From Angiostrongylus vasorum (taxonomy: Eukaryota > Nematoda > Chromadorea > Rhabditida > Metastrongylidae), in NCBI GenBank assembly GCA_018806985.1, contig JADANN010000467.1, positions 868,001 through 932,000 on the forward strand: a DNA stretch of 64,000 nt. Reading direction: 5' to 3'. Every line of letters begins with the position of its first letter. The first letter of the stretch is position 1. Below, one piece after another: positions 10,825 to 21,213 of the stretch. The translations under genes were made by a program, and so were the position numbers. The notes beneath the pieces are model-generated. The model did no database searches, was not told the origin of the DNA, and worked only from the letters and a program-made list of their open reading frames with translations.

Positions 10825-11085
10825 AATGTAGCGCAATAGTTAGAGTGGTTGTGCAATACATATGTTGTCGTTGGTTCAAGGTCATGCCTCAAACCACAAA
10901 CCATTCGTGGCTCTAGGACACCAAATTGCCTTGTCTAAGAGGATAATAAACACCGAACTGTTACAACGGAGATGCTCGAAGACCACTGTGTAGGGTCACA
11001 TGTGCCTTCACGCACCTCCGCGATGCTACGAATGGATTCGAATGCACTGTGTATTCCTAGAGGGATTGATTAACCCCGAACACTT
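10825..11085 (+). repeat. Diverged family A/B SINE-like repeat
   Basis: tRNA-like head GTAGCGCAATAGTTAGAGTG with B-box-like GGTTCAAGGTC, and the family end GGGATTGATTAACCCCGA. Strongly diverged from the family A consensus. Confidence 0.55.
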
Positions 11086-11129
11086 TTATCGCCTTAGGAA
11101 CTCAAGATTTCGACCACTACCTCTTTGCT

Positions 11130-11415
11130 ACTGGGCGCGTGTGGCGCAGTGGTTGGAGGCTCCACTACGACACCCACGTGGAGTCGATTTAGGCACCCGT
11201 GGCCCCACCAAGCCCTCCATCACTCCAGGGTCGGCAAATTAGTAACAGACTTGTCTGGGAGGATAGCAGCACTGGATCGATTCATCGGTAGGCCACCGCG
11301 AGTCATTGTAAAGGCCAGATATGCATTCAATCACCTCCAACGATACTTAATGAAGTCGAATGCATGGCCCATCCCTCAGGGATTGATCAACACCGAGAGC
11401 TTTATCATTTATCCT
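11130..11415 (+). repeat. SINE-like repeat, family A (copy A3), near full length
   Basis: Head GTGTGGCGCAGTGGTTGGAG, core GACTTGTCTGGGAGGATAGC and end GATCAACACCGAGAGCTTTA are all present. One of the best copies for a consensus. Confidence 0.85.
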
Positions 11416-11419
11416 TTTT

Positions 11420-11965
11420 ACCTCTTTGCATTAATAACACTGTAGAAGTTACTACATGATACGGAAAATGTTCTTTTATTTGCTACTAATACAGACGTAT
11501 AACATGTCACTAACATGCCACCATTTTAGGGCATAGAAAAACTTCAGTGCCGTATGTTCGTTGTTTGGTTTTCTTTTTGTTGTAGTCGTCCATCAAGTTG
11601 ACAGACATTAAAACTTGTCGTCTTCTAAATAAACGAGATGTCATTGTTCATAACCAGAATCACACAACTAGTTTAAACAAACGTTCCTTCAGAAGTAACC
11701 GAGAAGAATAGTAGGCTTACTTTTTATGCTCTTCCATTAGTTGACTTCAGCATGTGAAGAAACAAGTGCAGAGTGAAGTACTCAGCAACGTAGGTTTGTC
11801 TACTTTCTGATTGATATTTATACTCTTATATAGTAGATCGAGCTAAAATAATTGAATGTTTCTAATACTCGAGTAGTTCGAAATCAACTATATTCCAGGT
11901 CGACCCTTCAGAGAATGAAGAGAGAATAAATTAAAAGAATAGTGATGATAAAAAGTGGAGCGTGG
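11420..11965. other. Intergenic, no gene recognised
   Basis: AT-rich, only short open frames, no repeat recognised. Confidence 0.45.
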
Positions 11966-11969
11966 GACA

Positions 11970-12200
11970 TATATGTGGCAGTGGTTAGAGGTGCTTGCAA
12001 TATACAAAGGATCGTGCGTTCATCCTCTCGCCCAAGGTGAACAAAGCTTCGTTCAGGGTCAGCGAATTCGTGCAATACTTACCGTGGAGAAGAAATAACT
12101 TACTTGGTATATTGGTAGATAACCGCAAGCCATTGTGTAAACCAGATATGTATTCATTGACCACTGGGAAAGCTGCGAATGGAGTAAAATGCAACGCGCA
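11970..12200 (+). repeat. Diverged family A SINE-like repeat
   Basis: Head TGGCAGTGGTTAGAGGTGCT and a mid-body AACCGCAAGCCATTGTGTAA correspond to the family A head and GCGAGTCATTGTAAAGG block. Confidence 0.5.
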
Positions 12201-12255
12201 TTCGTGCAGTTGGTCAACGCTTAACACTCTATTCTTTTTTTTACAAGGAGAGTGA

Positions 12256-13380
12256 GGTTTGCTTTTCTTAACGTTACGATGCTAAAAGGCTACGTGTGGG
12301 GCGGTCTGATTCAAAGCCCCTCTTATAGCGGGTTTGGTGTGACCTTTTCCGCCGACTGGCGAACCGAATCGGTGAACGACACACTCCTCCCAAGCCTTTC
12401 ATCTTCACCATTTTCATCACAGAGCAATCACTCATCTCATCTGCTGTTGTGGAACCAGAATGTTTTTTTTTTGTCCGACGATATGCTCCCTCGTTCTTTT
12501 AATTGATTAGTTTCGCTTGTAAACATTCCACCACTTATTTCGTGGATTTCATCAGTATCTGGTTACTATAAGCAATGCTCCCATAAAATCTTCAATCTCT
12601 TAAATTTTTTGCTCAAAATTTTTAACCGATTTTAGGCCTTTTTGAACGTTATTTGGTTATCCATAACCCGCGACGTTTGTCTGAATATTAGGCCTAAGCC
12701 TAGTTACTCACAAACTTACTTGAATACTTCGATAAACTCTCTTCATGCCTCGCGCAGGTTTTAGCGCTTCTTTATTTCATTTGGTTTTCTTCCCTGTTAA
12801 AAATCCGTCATCCATGGAGGTTGTCTTGAAGAGGTGTGGGTTCGGCTGCGTTTCGCAAATCGAGAGTTTGTTCCACCTGTGGAGACAACTGGCTTACACG
12901 CGCAACAAATATGCCGGCCCTTCTGTACGGGAAATCTCCTCGTTTTCATTGTCTACGAATCCACTCTAATGTTTCTCGTCCATGTGTCTTCTTCTGTTCT
13001 CGCATTGATGGTTTTTTTCTGATTTACTTAGCTGGTTCTCAACCGGAGGATGTTTTTTCGACGACCCATACTACGGAGATCGGATGGCTGTTGAGTGCGC
13101 CGATTCATCTTCAGAAGACAATGTTCGAATGTGCTACATGTTATACGCAGTTTTTTCGATATAACCGAAGTGCGTAGACCTAAGAACACTCAGGTGTTAA
13201 ATAAATGCGTAAGTAGTTCAAGATGAATATGCTCGCCTGTGGTCAAAAACGAACCACGCTTCTCAATGATTTTTAGTTAACTTTTTCTCTCGAACGATTC
13301 TTCGCATCCACAGATCTGATGGTATAGCTAAGTTCCCTGCAAGTTTACAAAACTCTGTGAAACAGCTTGCATGCATAGTC
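12256..13380. other. No gene recognised
   Basis: Overlapping short open frames at 12,745-13,177 in all three plus frames give no protein I recognise. Confidence 0.4.
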
Positions 13381-13384
13381 CCAT

Positions 13385-13470
13385 ATAGTTAGCAGGGCCC
13401 ATAATGAAATACAACTTGCTTTATAGATCAGGGCCTCATCAAGGCCGAGATGGGCGTAACGTTTAAAAAA
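13385..13470 (+). other. Possible remnant of a hammerhead-type Penelope tail
   Basis: GGGCCTCATCAAGGCCGAGA then GGGCGTAACGTTT follows hammerhead spacing, but the CTGATGA core is CTCATCA and GAAAC is GTAAC. Only the spacing and the AACGTTT end support it. Confidence 0.25.
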
Positions 13471-13579
13471 ATGGAGAAAAAACTTGTAGAACAGATTCAG
13501 CAAGCTGACTGGGTGGTTGTTAGGAAGGGGCGCCCTCATTGTTTCTATTCTTGGGCATAACGACTATGAAAGAAGTCCT

Positions 13580-14470
13580 ACACTTGTTTTACTACCCGTT
13601 CCATTTGCAGCTGTAACGACATGTGTACTACAAGTACATAGCAGTCGTCAGCTCGTAGAAGGTAATCTGAAATATTGTCTTCTCTGTGAGCTATGTCAGG
13701 GTTTATGCTTCTAAGTGAAGGTCGGACTTCTGAGGAGTGATTACTTGATGATGTTGCACCAGTGAGTTTGTGGGTGTTGGAAGATAAAGGATGAAGCATC
13801 GGGTGCTGTTAGTTACTGAAGAATGGCTGATTTGCACGGCAACGACACCGTGTTTATCGCAGGGCACTTCTCATCTCTACACCACGCGCCGCTCCTCTGG
13901 TGGACCTTATGAATCAAAATTGTCTTCTGTAGAATCTCTTCTGTTGTTGCGAAGATCTCGACAAAACTGCTCTGTGGTTTTTATGGTACTTTGATAGTCG
14001 GTATCGATGAAGATTCCCCTTTACTGCCTTTGTATAAGTTAAAGTGTGCATGAATGACCATCAGTGTGTATAGTTAGGAGGGCTTATTTGCTGCTTTTCA
14101 AAAGAAGTTGGCGTTGCTCGATAGACGTCCAGAGCTTGTATTTTTATCAATAAAGGCTTGCTCAGCACAAATTCGGAAACTTCTCGGTAGGATCCCGCTG
14201 TCCTCTATCGGATCTCTCCTTTCGAGCAGGTCGTAGCATAAATGGGCAGTTAGTGATATGAAATGGACTCGTTGAATAAGTCTTGTTTTTTCTTTCCAGA
14301 CAGTTAAAATGGCTTCTTTCCTCATAAATAAATTTTTCTTCCATTTTTTGGTTAAGGAAAATCTTCGCAGAACGAAAGACGTGATCTGATCCGGCGCTTA
14401 AAAAAAAGACGCCGGCTATGTTCCATTCTCTGTCGACAAGGATCAATCTCCTTATGTGTCGCACTTTTCA
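13580..14470 (-). mobile_element. Decayed RTE-type non-LTR retrotransposon fragment (copy D)
   Basis: Minus-strand frames carry pieces typical of the end of the RTE endonuclease domain and the linker to the reverse transcriptase: MRHIRRLILVDREW, AGSDHVFRSAKIFLNQKMEE and RSFRICAEQAFIDKNTSSGR. The segment GSDHvfRsAK corresponds to the GSDHRLLRAK end of the endonuclease in this clade. Frames shift repeatedly, so it is dead. Limits are approximate. Confidence 0.55.
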
Positions 14471-14474
14471 GGAA

Positions 14475-15715
14475 TTCCCATGTTCTTTAAGGAGGAAATT
14501 TCTATGTGAATGACTGACCACAGCGAGTAGATTCACGAAGCCATTTATGTCGCAATATTCTAATGTAAACGTTCCCACACTGTTTGGAATGGAGAAAAAT
14601 TGTTGTCCATGAGGAAAACACTTTTCTGAGGGAATTTACGACTTTCATAAAGCATAGTTGAGGTGAACAGAAGTGCAGCTGGAGCCTAGATTACGGTTTC
14701 TGCAATTTCACTAACATTGTTCAATCACATCTACTCAAATGAACGGACGATACCAGTCATATACCGTACTGACTGTTGTGTTCTTCCTAGAATACCATGC
14801 TGCATCTGATTCATCCAACGTCAGTTCTCGACGCTTTCTGGTTGCCATATTTTTCTACTGACTAATGTCCGTTCGGACGAGGTGTCAACGACATTATATT
14901 AAAATGACATCGAGTTCCAATCAATTCTTCTAGGAAACATGTTCACTTTCATTTTTCGATGCTGATGATTGACTACGCCTTTTTAGTGGGTCTCGTTGTT
15001 GCTCTTTCCTAAAACTTCAGAAGCTACACAATCGCTCGAACGTCTTAGAATATTACCTTATAAATTTTTCTTTGTGAACAGGCACCACCAGTTAACACGT
15101 ATTTTGATGTTTAGTGGCTGACGGTGTCGGTGACTTCGTCTACTTCGGAGCCTAGAGATCTTGTTGCATAGCCATATCCTTACCTTTCGGCAAATAGTTC
15201 GCAGTCTTTATAAAATTCAATTTATAAATCAAGCCTAATACCTGTCTGTTGAGAACCACTCACCGTTTTTTGTTTTAAAAAGTGAGACCACCCTTGTGTT
15301 GGTGACAATAAGGAGTAGTGAAATCCACGATACTAAAAGCGATCCTATTTGCAATATTCGTCATCTGCAAAGGTAGCCACACTCCCTAGGAAAGGGAAGT
15401 ACAATGCACAGTTGCTGTCTTCTCTTAGAAAACGAAGGCGGCTCTGAAGAAGGCGAGGTGGTCGGATGGTTACCCACCGAATATCTACTTCACAATCTCG
15501 TCTAGCCTCACCAAGGATTGCTGATAAGATGACGCATGTTCGTTACTAACGTCAGGATCGCCGTTGCCGGTCTTTCGAATTACTTCACAATACTTTTTGC
15601 CTTGATGGGTGAAAAATATGAAGCGCATTCTGATGCGGAAACCTTGTTTATGGTGAAGTCCCGAAAATGGCATTGAATTTCAAACATTTTAAACTCCATC
15701 AACGTGCATTTTTTT
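14475..15715. other. No gene recognised
   Basis: No conserved domain, splice-joined exon set or repeat family found. Confidence 0.45.
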
Positions 15716-15751
15716 TGATAAGCTTACACGAGATTGATAAATAATTTTTAT

Positions 15752-15791
15752 TCGGCTAACGTTTCGACCTCTTCGTCTTCATCAGAGCCGA
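15752..15791 (-). ncRNA. Hammerhead ribozyme motif (Penelope-like element tail), best copy
   Basis: Read on the minus strand the order is: stem I strand TCGGCT, core CTGATGA, one bulged A, stem II GAC-GAAGAG-GTC, core GAAA, then CGTT and stem I strand AGCCGA. The two stem I strands pair perfectly over 6 bp. The sequence around the cleavage triplet (ACGU) is self-complementary and has no loop, as in the dimer-type hammerheads reported from Penelope-like elements. An AATAAAAATTATTT tract follows. Core and stem I are seen directly; catalysis is inferred. Confidence 0.75.
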
Positions 15792-15799
15792 TGATCTGA

Positions 15800-17340
15800 A
15801 TCAATAGTCCACCGTTCTTCTTCGTCTCGATGCGCCGTCTTCGCCTTCGTATCGAGTTATGTCCTCAGCGGACCATCTTTCGAATCATCCGAAATATTTT
15901 AAACTCCGTTCTCATCTGGTTTTTTGCATTAGAGTCTATTCCAGCACAATATTCTTTTTGGTTAAGACCAATCTCAATTCCTCGAGTTCTTGAGCAATGT
16001 GGTCCTGGATCGAGGGCTAATTTTTTTTCTGAAATGAGTAATAGTTTCGTTGCCCCCCTGCAGGTAAGGAAAAGTTAGAGAGTACAACAACTTTTCTTGG
16101 AATAACACTGAAATAACTTTATTGATATGGTCTAGTTAGATTGTTGGTACTCTTATTTGACTTGTCCTTTACTCAGGTAGTGTTTAATATTGCTCCATCG
16201 ATGGCAACCCAATGTTATGTTTTTTGATTCTGTTGTCACATCATAACCAGAACGGCATTCTTTTCTATAGCGAGTTATTTAAATAAATACACATAATTGA
16301 AGATGGTGAAAAACTTCTCCAGACTAATTACGTGCCTAATACTTATCCATGGCAAGGGCTCTTGCTCCATAGAAGTACAGCCGTAGGGTGCGGGTGAGTT
16401 CGGCTTTTCCTATCCAAATGCGAGTCCCTAAGTTTGAACCGAGTTCCCTGCCATGTCATATGTTTACGAAAGACTATTTGTGACAGTAAAATATTCAAGG
16501 GACAATGGATAAAAGGTTCGCCATTCATATGTTCCTCAGCGATGTGGAAAGCCTTTGAATCCATTGTTAGCATCATATAGATGGTTGGATGCGAATTCGG
16601 CGTATACATTGACTTGCGACCATTTAGGGATGGAAGAAATCAGTGTTTTTATCCTCTCAGAGAAATGTTGTTGATTTACCCACATTGGAGGAATGGAGGA
16701 CTTGGTTTTCGGAGCGCGATGTCCAACCAACGACGACGAGTGAATATCAAGGGAGCCTCCAGTCACTGCGTCACTGCGTTATACGGTGTCATGTATGATG
16801 CTTGGAAGAGAATACTTCGTTCAGTATATCATTTTCAGCAACAACATCTATATAGGAGTGGATTTGAGCGTGATAATTCTGAACGCTTTCAGTCCCTAAC
16901 AAGGCCACGTATCCTTGAGTTGAGCAAGTCCTGGAGTTTTCGGTGTCCTTCCACATTACGTTCGCATACCGGTTTCTTCTTGCGCGCTTATCAATCGATG
17001 CGCATCGTTCTGACGGTCACCTAACGAGATTCCGTGAATGTTGAAGGTTTAGACTCAAACCATTCTCAATCCGAACAAATCCTCAAACACTTGGAATCTT
17101 GTTCCTTTTATTGTCAGCCTTTATCTAGATGAGCCAAAAGAGAGCTATTAATACAACAAATCCTTGAATTTTTCTTATCAAATTCCTCGTTTTGTTGTTG
17201 ATTGTGAACATTTTGTCTAAAACACTGGCATTCATAGCCAACTGATTTTTAAGTGGTGCCCGATTATAATTTAAAAAGGCTGACTTTCTATAAACTTCGG
17301 CATAAGTAGTCAATGTATTTACTTAAATGCTCTTATGAAC
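15800..17340. other. No gene recognised
   Basis: Includes a 147-codon plus-strand open frame (16,581-17,024) and antisense frames over it. Composition is random-like and no domain or splice continuation is seen. Confidence 0.4.
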
Positions 17341-17364
17341 TGATCTTGTTGAAATATACTTGAT

Positions 17365-17760
17365 ATATGGTACTTCTATGGCCCGTCCTCACTGGTTGTG
17401 CGGGCCCCAGCATAATCACCATTTTTCGGAGTTTTGCTGATTTAGCTATGTGTTTCCCTTGAAGTCCCGAGGTCAGCCTAGCAAAAGTCTGCCCCCAGGT
17501 CGTCACCACCACAGGCAGTCGCAGCCCATGTGGATCAGAGGGAGATTTCCCCACCACGAGACTAATTTGATACGTGTACGGTAGTGGATCTTGGTACTGG
17601 TTTAGTCTTATCTAGGCTTCCCTGATAGAAATGCCGGACTCCTCAGCTTGGAAGACCCTGCCAGGGAGATGAATCTACCAGCTGTACATCGCAGCCCGAC
17701 ATTTAGAAACATCTCCCAGCCAAGATGAGGCGGTAAACCGTTGGGAGGCTTGTTGAAATA
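17365..17760 (+). repeat. Interspersed repeat, family D (copy D1)
   Basis: About 400-bp unit starting near GGCCCGTCCTCACTGGTTGT and ending near GATGAGGCGGTAAACCGTTG. It is shared with 22,925-23,300, 44,990-45,375 and 52,800-53,205 (reverse). No tRNA-like boxes or coding frame; class unknown. Confidence 0.8.
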
Positions 17761-17764
17761 TATA

Positions 17765-19315
17765 AATAATAAAGAAATATATCCGATTATAGCCCTTGAA
17801 TTGACCTCAATATGTTGCACCATCGATACGAAATCGTGCCGAACTGATACTAGAAGTAGATAAAAAGTAGTTGCTACATAAACATCTATCACCCTAAGGA
17901 CATTTTCTCACAAGTGAAACGGCCAAAAAATGAGCCTACGATCGCTTCAATTGTTTTCGTTTTCATTCTCTCACAGATGTCCCGTTTTCTTTGGTATCTA
18001 ATAGCCTTTTAAGAAATCCTATCAGTTGTTGAGCCGTTTTGTAAATCTAGAAATTCGGAGTGCTGAAGAAATATGTTTACTCATGCCGGTGATATGAACT
18101 ACTGCCATCGGAGGATAGGGGAATTTCGCGAGTGGGCGACGAGGGTGATGTTTACCGACGTTGTTGCCATCTCGCTTCACTGGATTGGGTGTGACATTTC
18201 TGAAAAAAAAGAGCTCTTGGAAACTTTCGACAGCGTTGATCCATCCGTGCTTGAGACCACCTCCGTCTTATTTCTGTCCCTAATTCAGTTTCGTTCTTGC
18301 TTATTCGCGCTTTATTGTGAATTTCGAATGATTTCCTCTTTTTCTTTTAGAATCTCTCAACCACCTTTCTTCGTCAAAGCACTTTAAGATCCATATTATA
18401 CCATTTTTTCACCGTATGCTTCCACTTTTCATGATGTTTCGAGCGCTGTTTGAAGAGTTCGTGATGACATCAACTTAAGCTGTGTTAATTGCTGTCTTAG
18501 TTAAACCGAACCTTCGGCGACGCATTGAATTCCGACTCCATCCGTCCAAAAACCGTTAATGAGTTTTGCGACAGTTGTTCTCTCGTTTTCGTTCTCGATT
18601 TAGCGTATAGTTTCCTTCCGGCTATAGACAACATTACTGTGTTCAGCGTCGTCGTCACGGCTAATGACGTTGACGGTGCTTCTGATTCTTAGTTCGCTAT
18701 TGATTGCTCGTCAGCTATTTGATGGTTTCGTTGTAAAGTGGCATTAGTTCATTTTATTATAAAGCGTAACCATTGCTATCTTGTGTGGAAAATTCGTTTA
18801 CTACACTAATTAATTGATTACATGACGGTCGCTGTTTCGTTGGGTTCGCTGGTGGTTAGCTGACACCTGAAGATTCCTTGTATTTCAAGAAAGGATGTTT
18901 TCCTGGCTGTCGAGGATTAATGTTTGAAAAAAGACTTTTTTGGGTTGGACCTATTAATAAATCCGATTTTCAAGAAAGCTCGACAGACTTTTTGAATCGC
19001 ACTGAATCCATCGAATCAAGACGTTCCCCACACGTTTTAATAAACTAATCCTCGACCGGTCTGATTTAAATGGACTTCTGTTTCTTCCTAAAGAATAAAC
19101 AGTTTCGTTTGGTATCCAAAACTAATTTGTTTTCTTGACTTTAGCACTAATTAGTCAGTTTGTGTTTACTTGTGGGCATTCGTGATTTCGTTTGGTTTAA
19201 AGTTTACCTTCATTCGACTTTTGAGGATTCCGTTTTCTGCTGGGCCACATTCACTTATAAACTAATTAACTGAGAAGACATAGAAGATGACGCAATCTAC
19301 AGAATGCTCGGCATG
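17765..19315. other. No gene recognised
   Basis: Open frame 18,073-18,387 has no recognisable content; the rest is AT-rich non-coding sequence. Confidence 0.4.
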
Positions 19316-19319
19316 AAGT

Positions 19320-19960
19320 TAAACATTTCTAAAAAAATCAACCACAACGATGCTGAGATATTCGCAAAACTTAGGCCTCCAGGCCAGATCGAACCACGAC
19401 TTCCCTTTGTGAGTGCTCGCGCATTACACATTGCTCCACGGAGGCCCTTGCTCTGCGTTTTTCACAGCTAGTTTTTCTATCTACCAGTCAATCAGCAATC
19501 ACTCGTCAACGGGTCTCATCTGGGGAGCCCACATCGGCCTTTTTTAAGAAAGCTATGAAGTAAAAAAATCCGTAAAAGCTAAACCGTGAACAAAAAATGA
19601 TATCCTACACAGTTCGTCAAATTGTTTTTTTTTCCATTATTTTATAAATTGTTTGCGCTCCGCTTTGGTGTTCAAATTTCTGGTTCTCAATGCTAACTTT
19701 TTATTTACTGCCCTACTACAATATTTCACGGTAAGGAAGTATATGTGATAAAAGAACAGTCATGCTGAGATATTCGCCAAACCCCCGGACCGCAGGTGTC
19801 TGCGGTGGAGAACGAGCGCGCTATTACCCTTTACGGGGGCTATCGCGTTCACCACCACGCCATGCGGGTCCTTCGCTTCGCATGTCACTGAGCTAGTTTT
19901 CTATCGACCAAAACAAATAGTAGCAGGCAGTAAATAGAAAATTAACATTGTGATTTCTAC
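19320..19960 (-). repeat. SINE-like repeat, family C, two adjacent copies
   Basis: Two reverse-orientation copies, at about 19,330-19,540 and 19,690-19,960, each with ATATTCGCAAAAC or ATATTCGCCAAAC and the reverse-strand body. The second shows the GCAGGTGTCTGCGGTGGAGA hairpin. Confidence 0.75.
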
Positions 19961-19999
19961 AACTTCAGCTTAATTATGTTCAATCTTAACCTTTTTTAT

Positions 20000-20400
20000 T
20001 TACTGCCTATTCTTTTTTAACGGCAGGGGTATGTTGCGAAATAAAATTTCTATAATGCTGAGATAATTGCAAAACTCGGACCCGAGTGTCTGCGGTGGAA
20101 CGAACGCGCTATTGTCCTTTCCGGGAAGTAACGCGTTCATCACCACACCATGCGGATCCTTCGTTTTGCCTGTCTCTCAGCTAGTTCTATCGATCAGTCC
20201 CATTGACGGGTGGTCGCGTGATCGCTGATGGCACTGGTAGATAGAAAACTAGCTGAGAGACAAGCGAAACGAAGGACCCGCATGGTGTGGTGGTGAACGC
20301 GTTACTCCCCGGAAAGGGTAATAGCACGTTCGTTCCCCACCGCAGACACCTGCGGTTCGGGAGTTTTGCAAATATTTCAGCATTATAGAAGTTAACTAGG
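20000..20400. repeat. Family C inverted pair (long palindrome) upstream of DUOX
   Basis: A reverse copy (about 20,045-20,215) and a forward copy (about 20,225-20,395) face each other with a short spacer. This gives arms of about 170 bp that could fold into a long hairpin. Matching arm ends are ATGCTGAGATAATTGCAAAA and its near complement TTTTGCAAATATTTCAGCAT. Confidence 0.8.
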
Positions 20401-20570
20401 TTTATTCCCGATTTGGGCTCTCCAGATCAATGCCGTTGAGGATTACTGCTGATGGCACTGGTAGATAGAAAACTAGCTGAGAGACAAGCGAAACGAAGGA
20501 CCCGCATGGTATGGTGGTGAAAGCGTTAGTCCCCCAGAAAGGGTAATAGCGCGTTCGTTCTGCTTCTCAA
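20400..20570 (+). repeat. Family C truncated third copy
   Basis: Repeats TGATGGCACTGGTAGATAGA and ACGAAGGACCCGCATGGT in the same order as the forward arm just before it, then stops in unrelated sequence. Confidence 0.75.
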
Positions 20571-21134
20571 ATTGGCGTTGCCCTTACGAGTCTTAAATCC
20601 TTAGCGGAGCGTCAAGTTTCTTGTTTAGAAGTGTGTGGTTCTTTCCATTATTCTTTCCCACCTCAGGATCAGAAGAAATATCCGCGGCTTGAAAGCGAGT
20701 TGTTGGCTTATACGATGACAACGAAGAGAACCAGATTCGAATTGATCGCTTTAACGGTCCTAATCGCTTCGCTTCGCTTCTTTCAGCTATCTGTGTGAAA
20801 TCCGTAATCGCCGTCATTTCTTTCACTTTGTTTCTACAGTTTTTAGCATCCAACACTCTTTATAACATAAGGGAATCACAGCTTATTGGTATATTTTCCC
20901 ATCATAATGTGCAGTTTCATTGAAGAACCCGTTGAATTCGTCTTCAGTTCCAGTGTGAACTTGAGAAGATTATTAAAAAAAAAGGCAAACAGGTTTTGGA
21001 GCGATTTCGTTGTGCTTTTTGCTTTATGACTTGCTTCCATCCTGTTTGTTCCTTCGTGGGGTTTTCCTCACACTAAGTTTCTTCTGATTTTTGAGGTTTC
21101 CCGCGGAAGCTCAGTTCTCGAGCAGTACGCTGAG

Positions 21135-21213
21135 ATGATTCCAGCGTTGAGATCAGTTAGTGGGCTTATTCCCATCATGTTTCTGCTGAATTTGGTTGCT
21201 GTTTTTTGTTCAG
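21135..21213 (+). CDS. bli-3: DUOX exon 1: start and signal peptide
   Basis: ATG at 21,135; residues 1-26 with hydrophobic core LIPIMFLLNLVAVFCS, donor GTACGT. Phase 1. A TTTTTGAG at about 21,088-21,095 could be a spliced-leader acceptor about 40 bases upstream. Confidence 0.8.

Noticed and set aside
11125..11445. 106-codon open frame and similar frames at 9.6-10.0, 26.3-26.6, 36.4 and 43.1-43.4 kb
   Set aside because: All are readings through family A SINE-like repeats; the same peptide pieces recur on both strands of the same element.
16581..17024. 147-codon plus-strand open frame
   Set aside because: No domain, no homologous pattern, no splice continuation, and equally long antisense frames overlap it.
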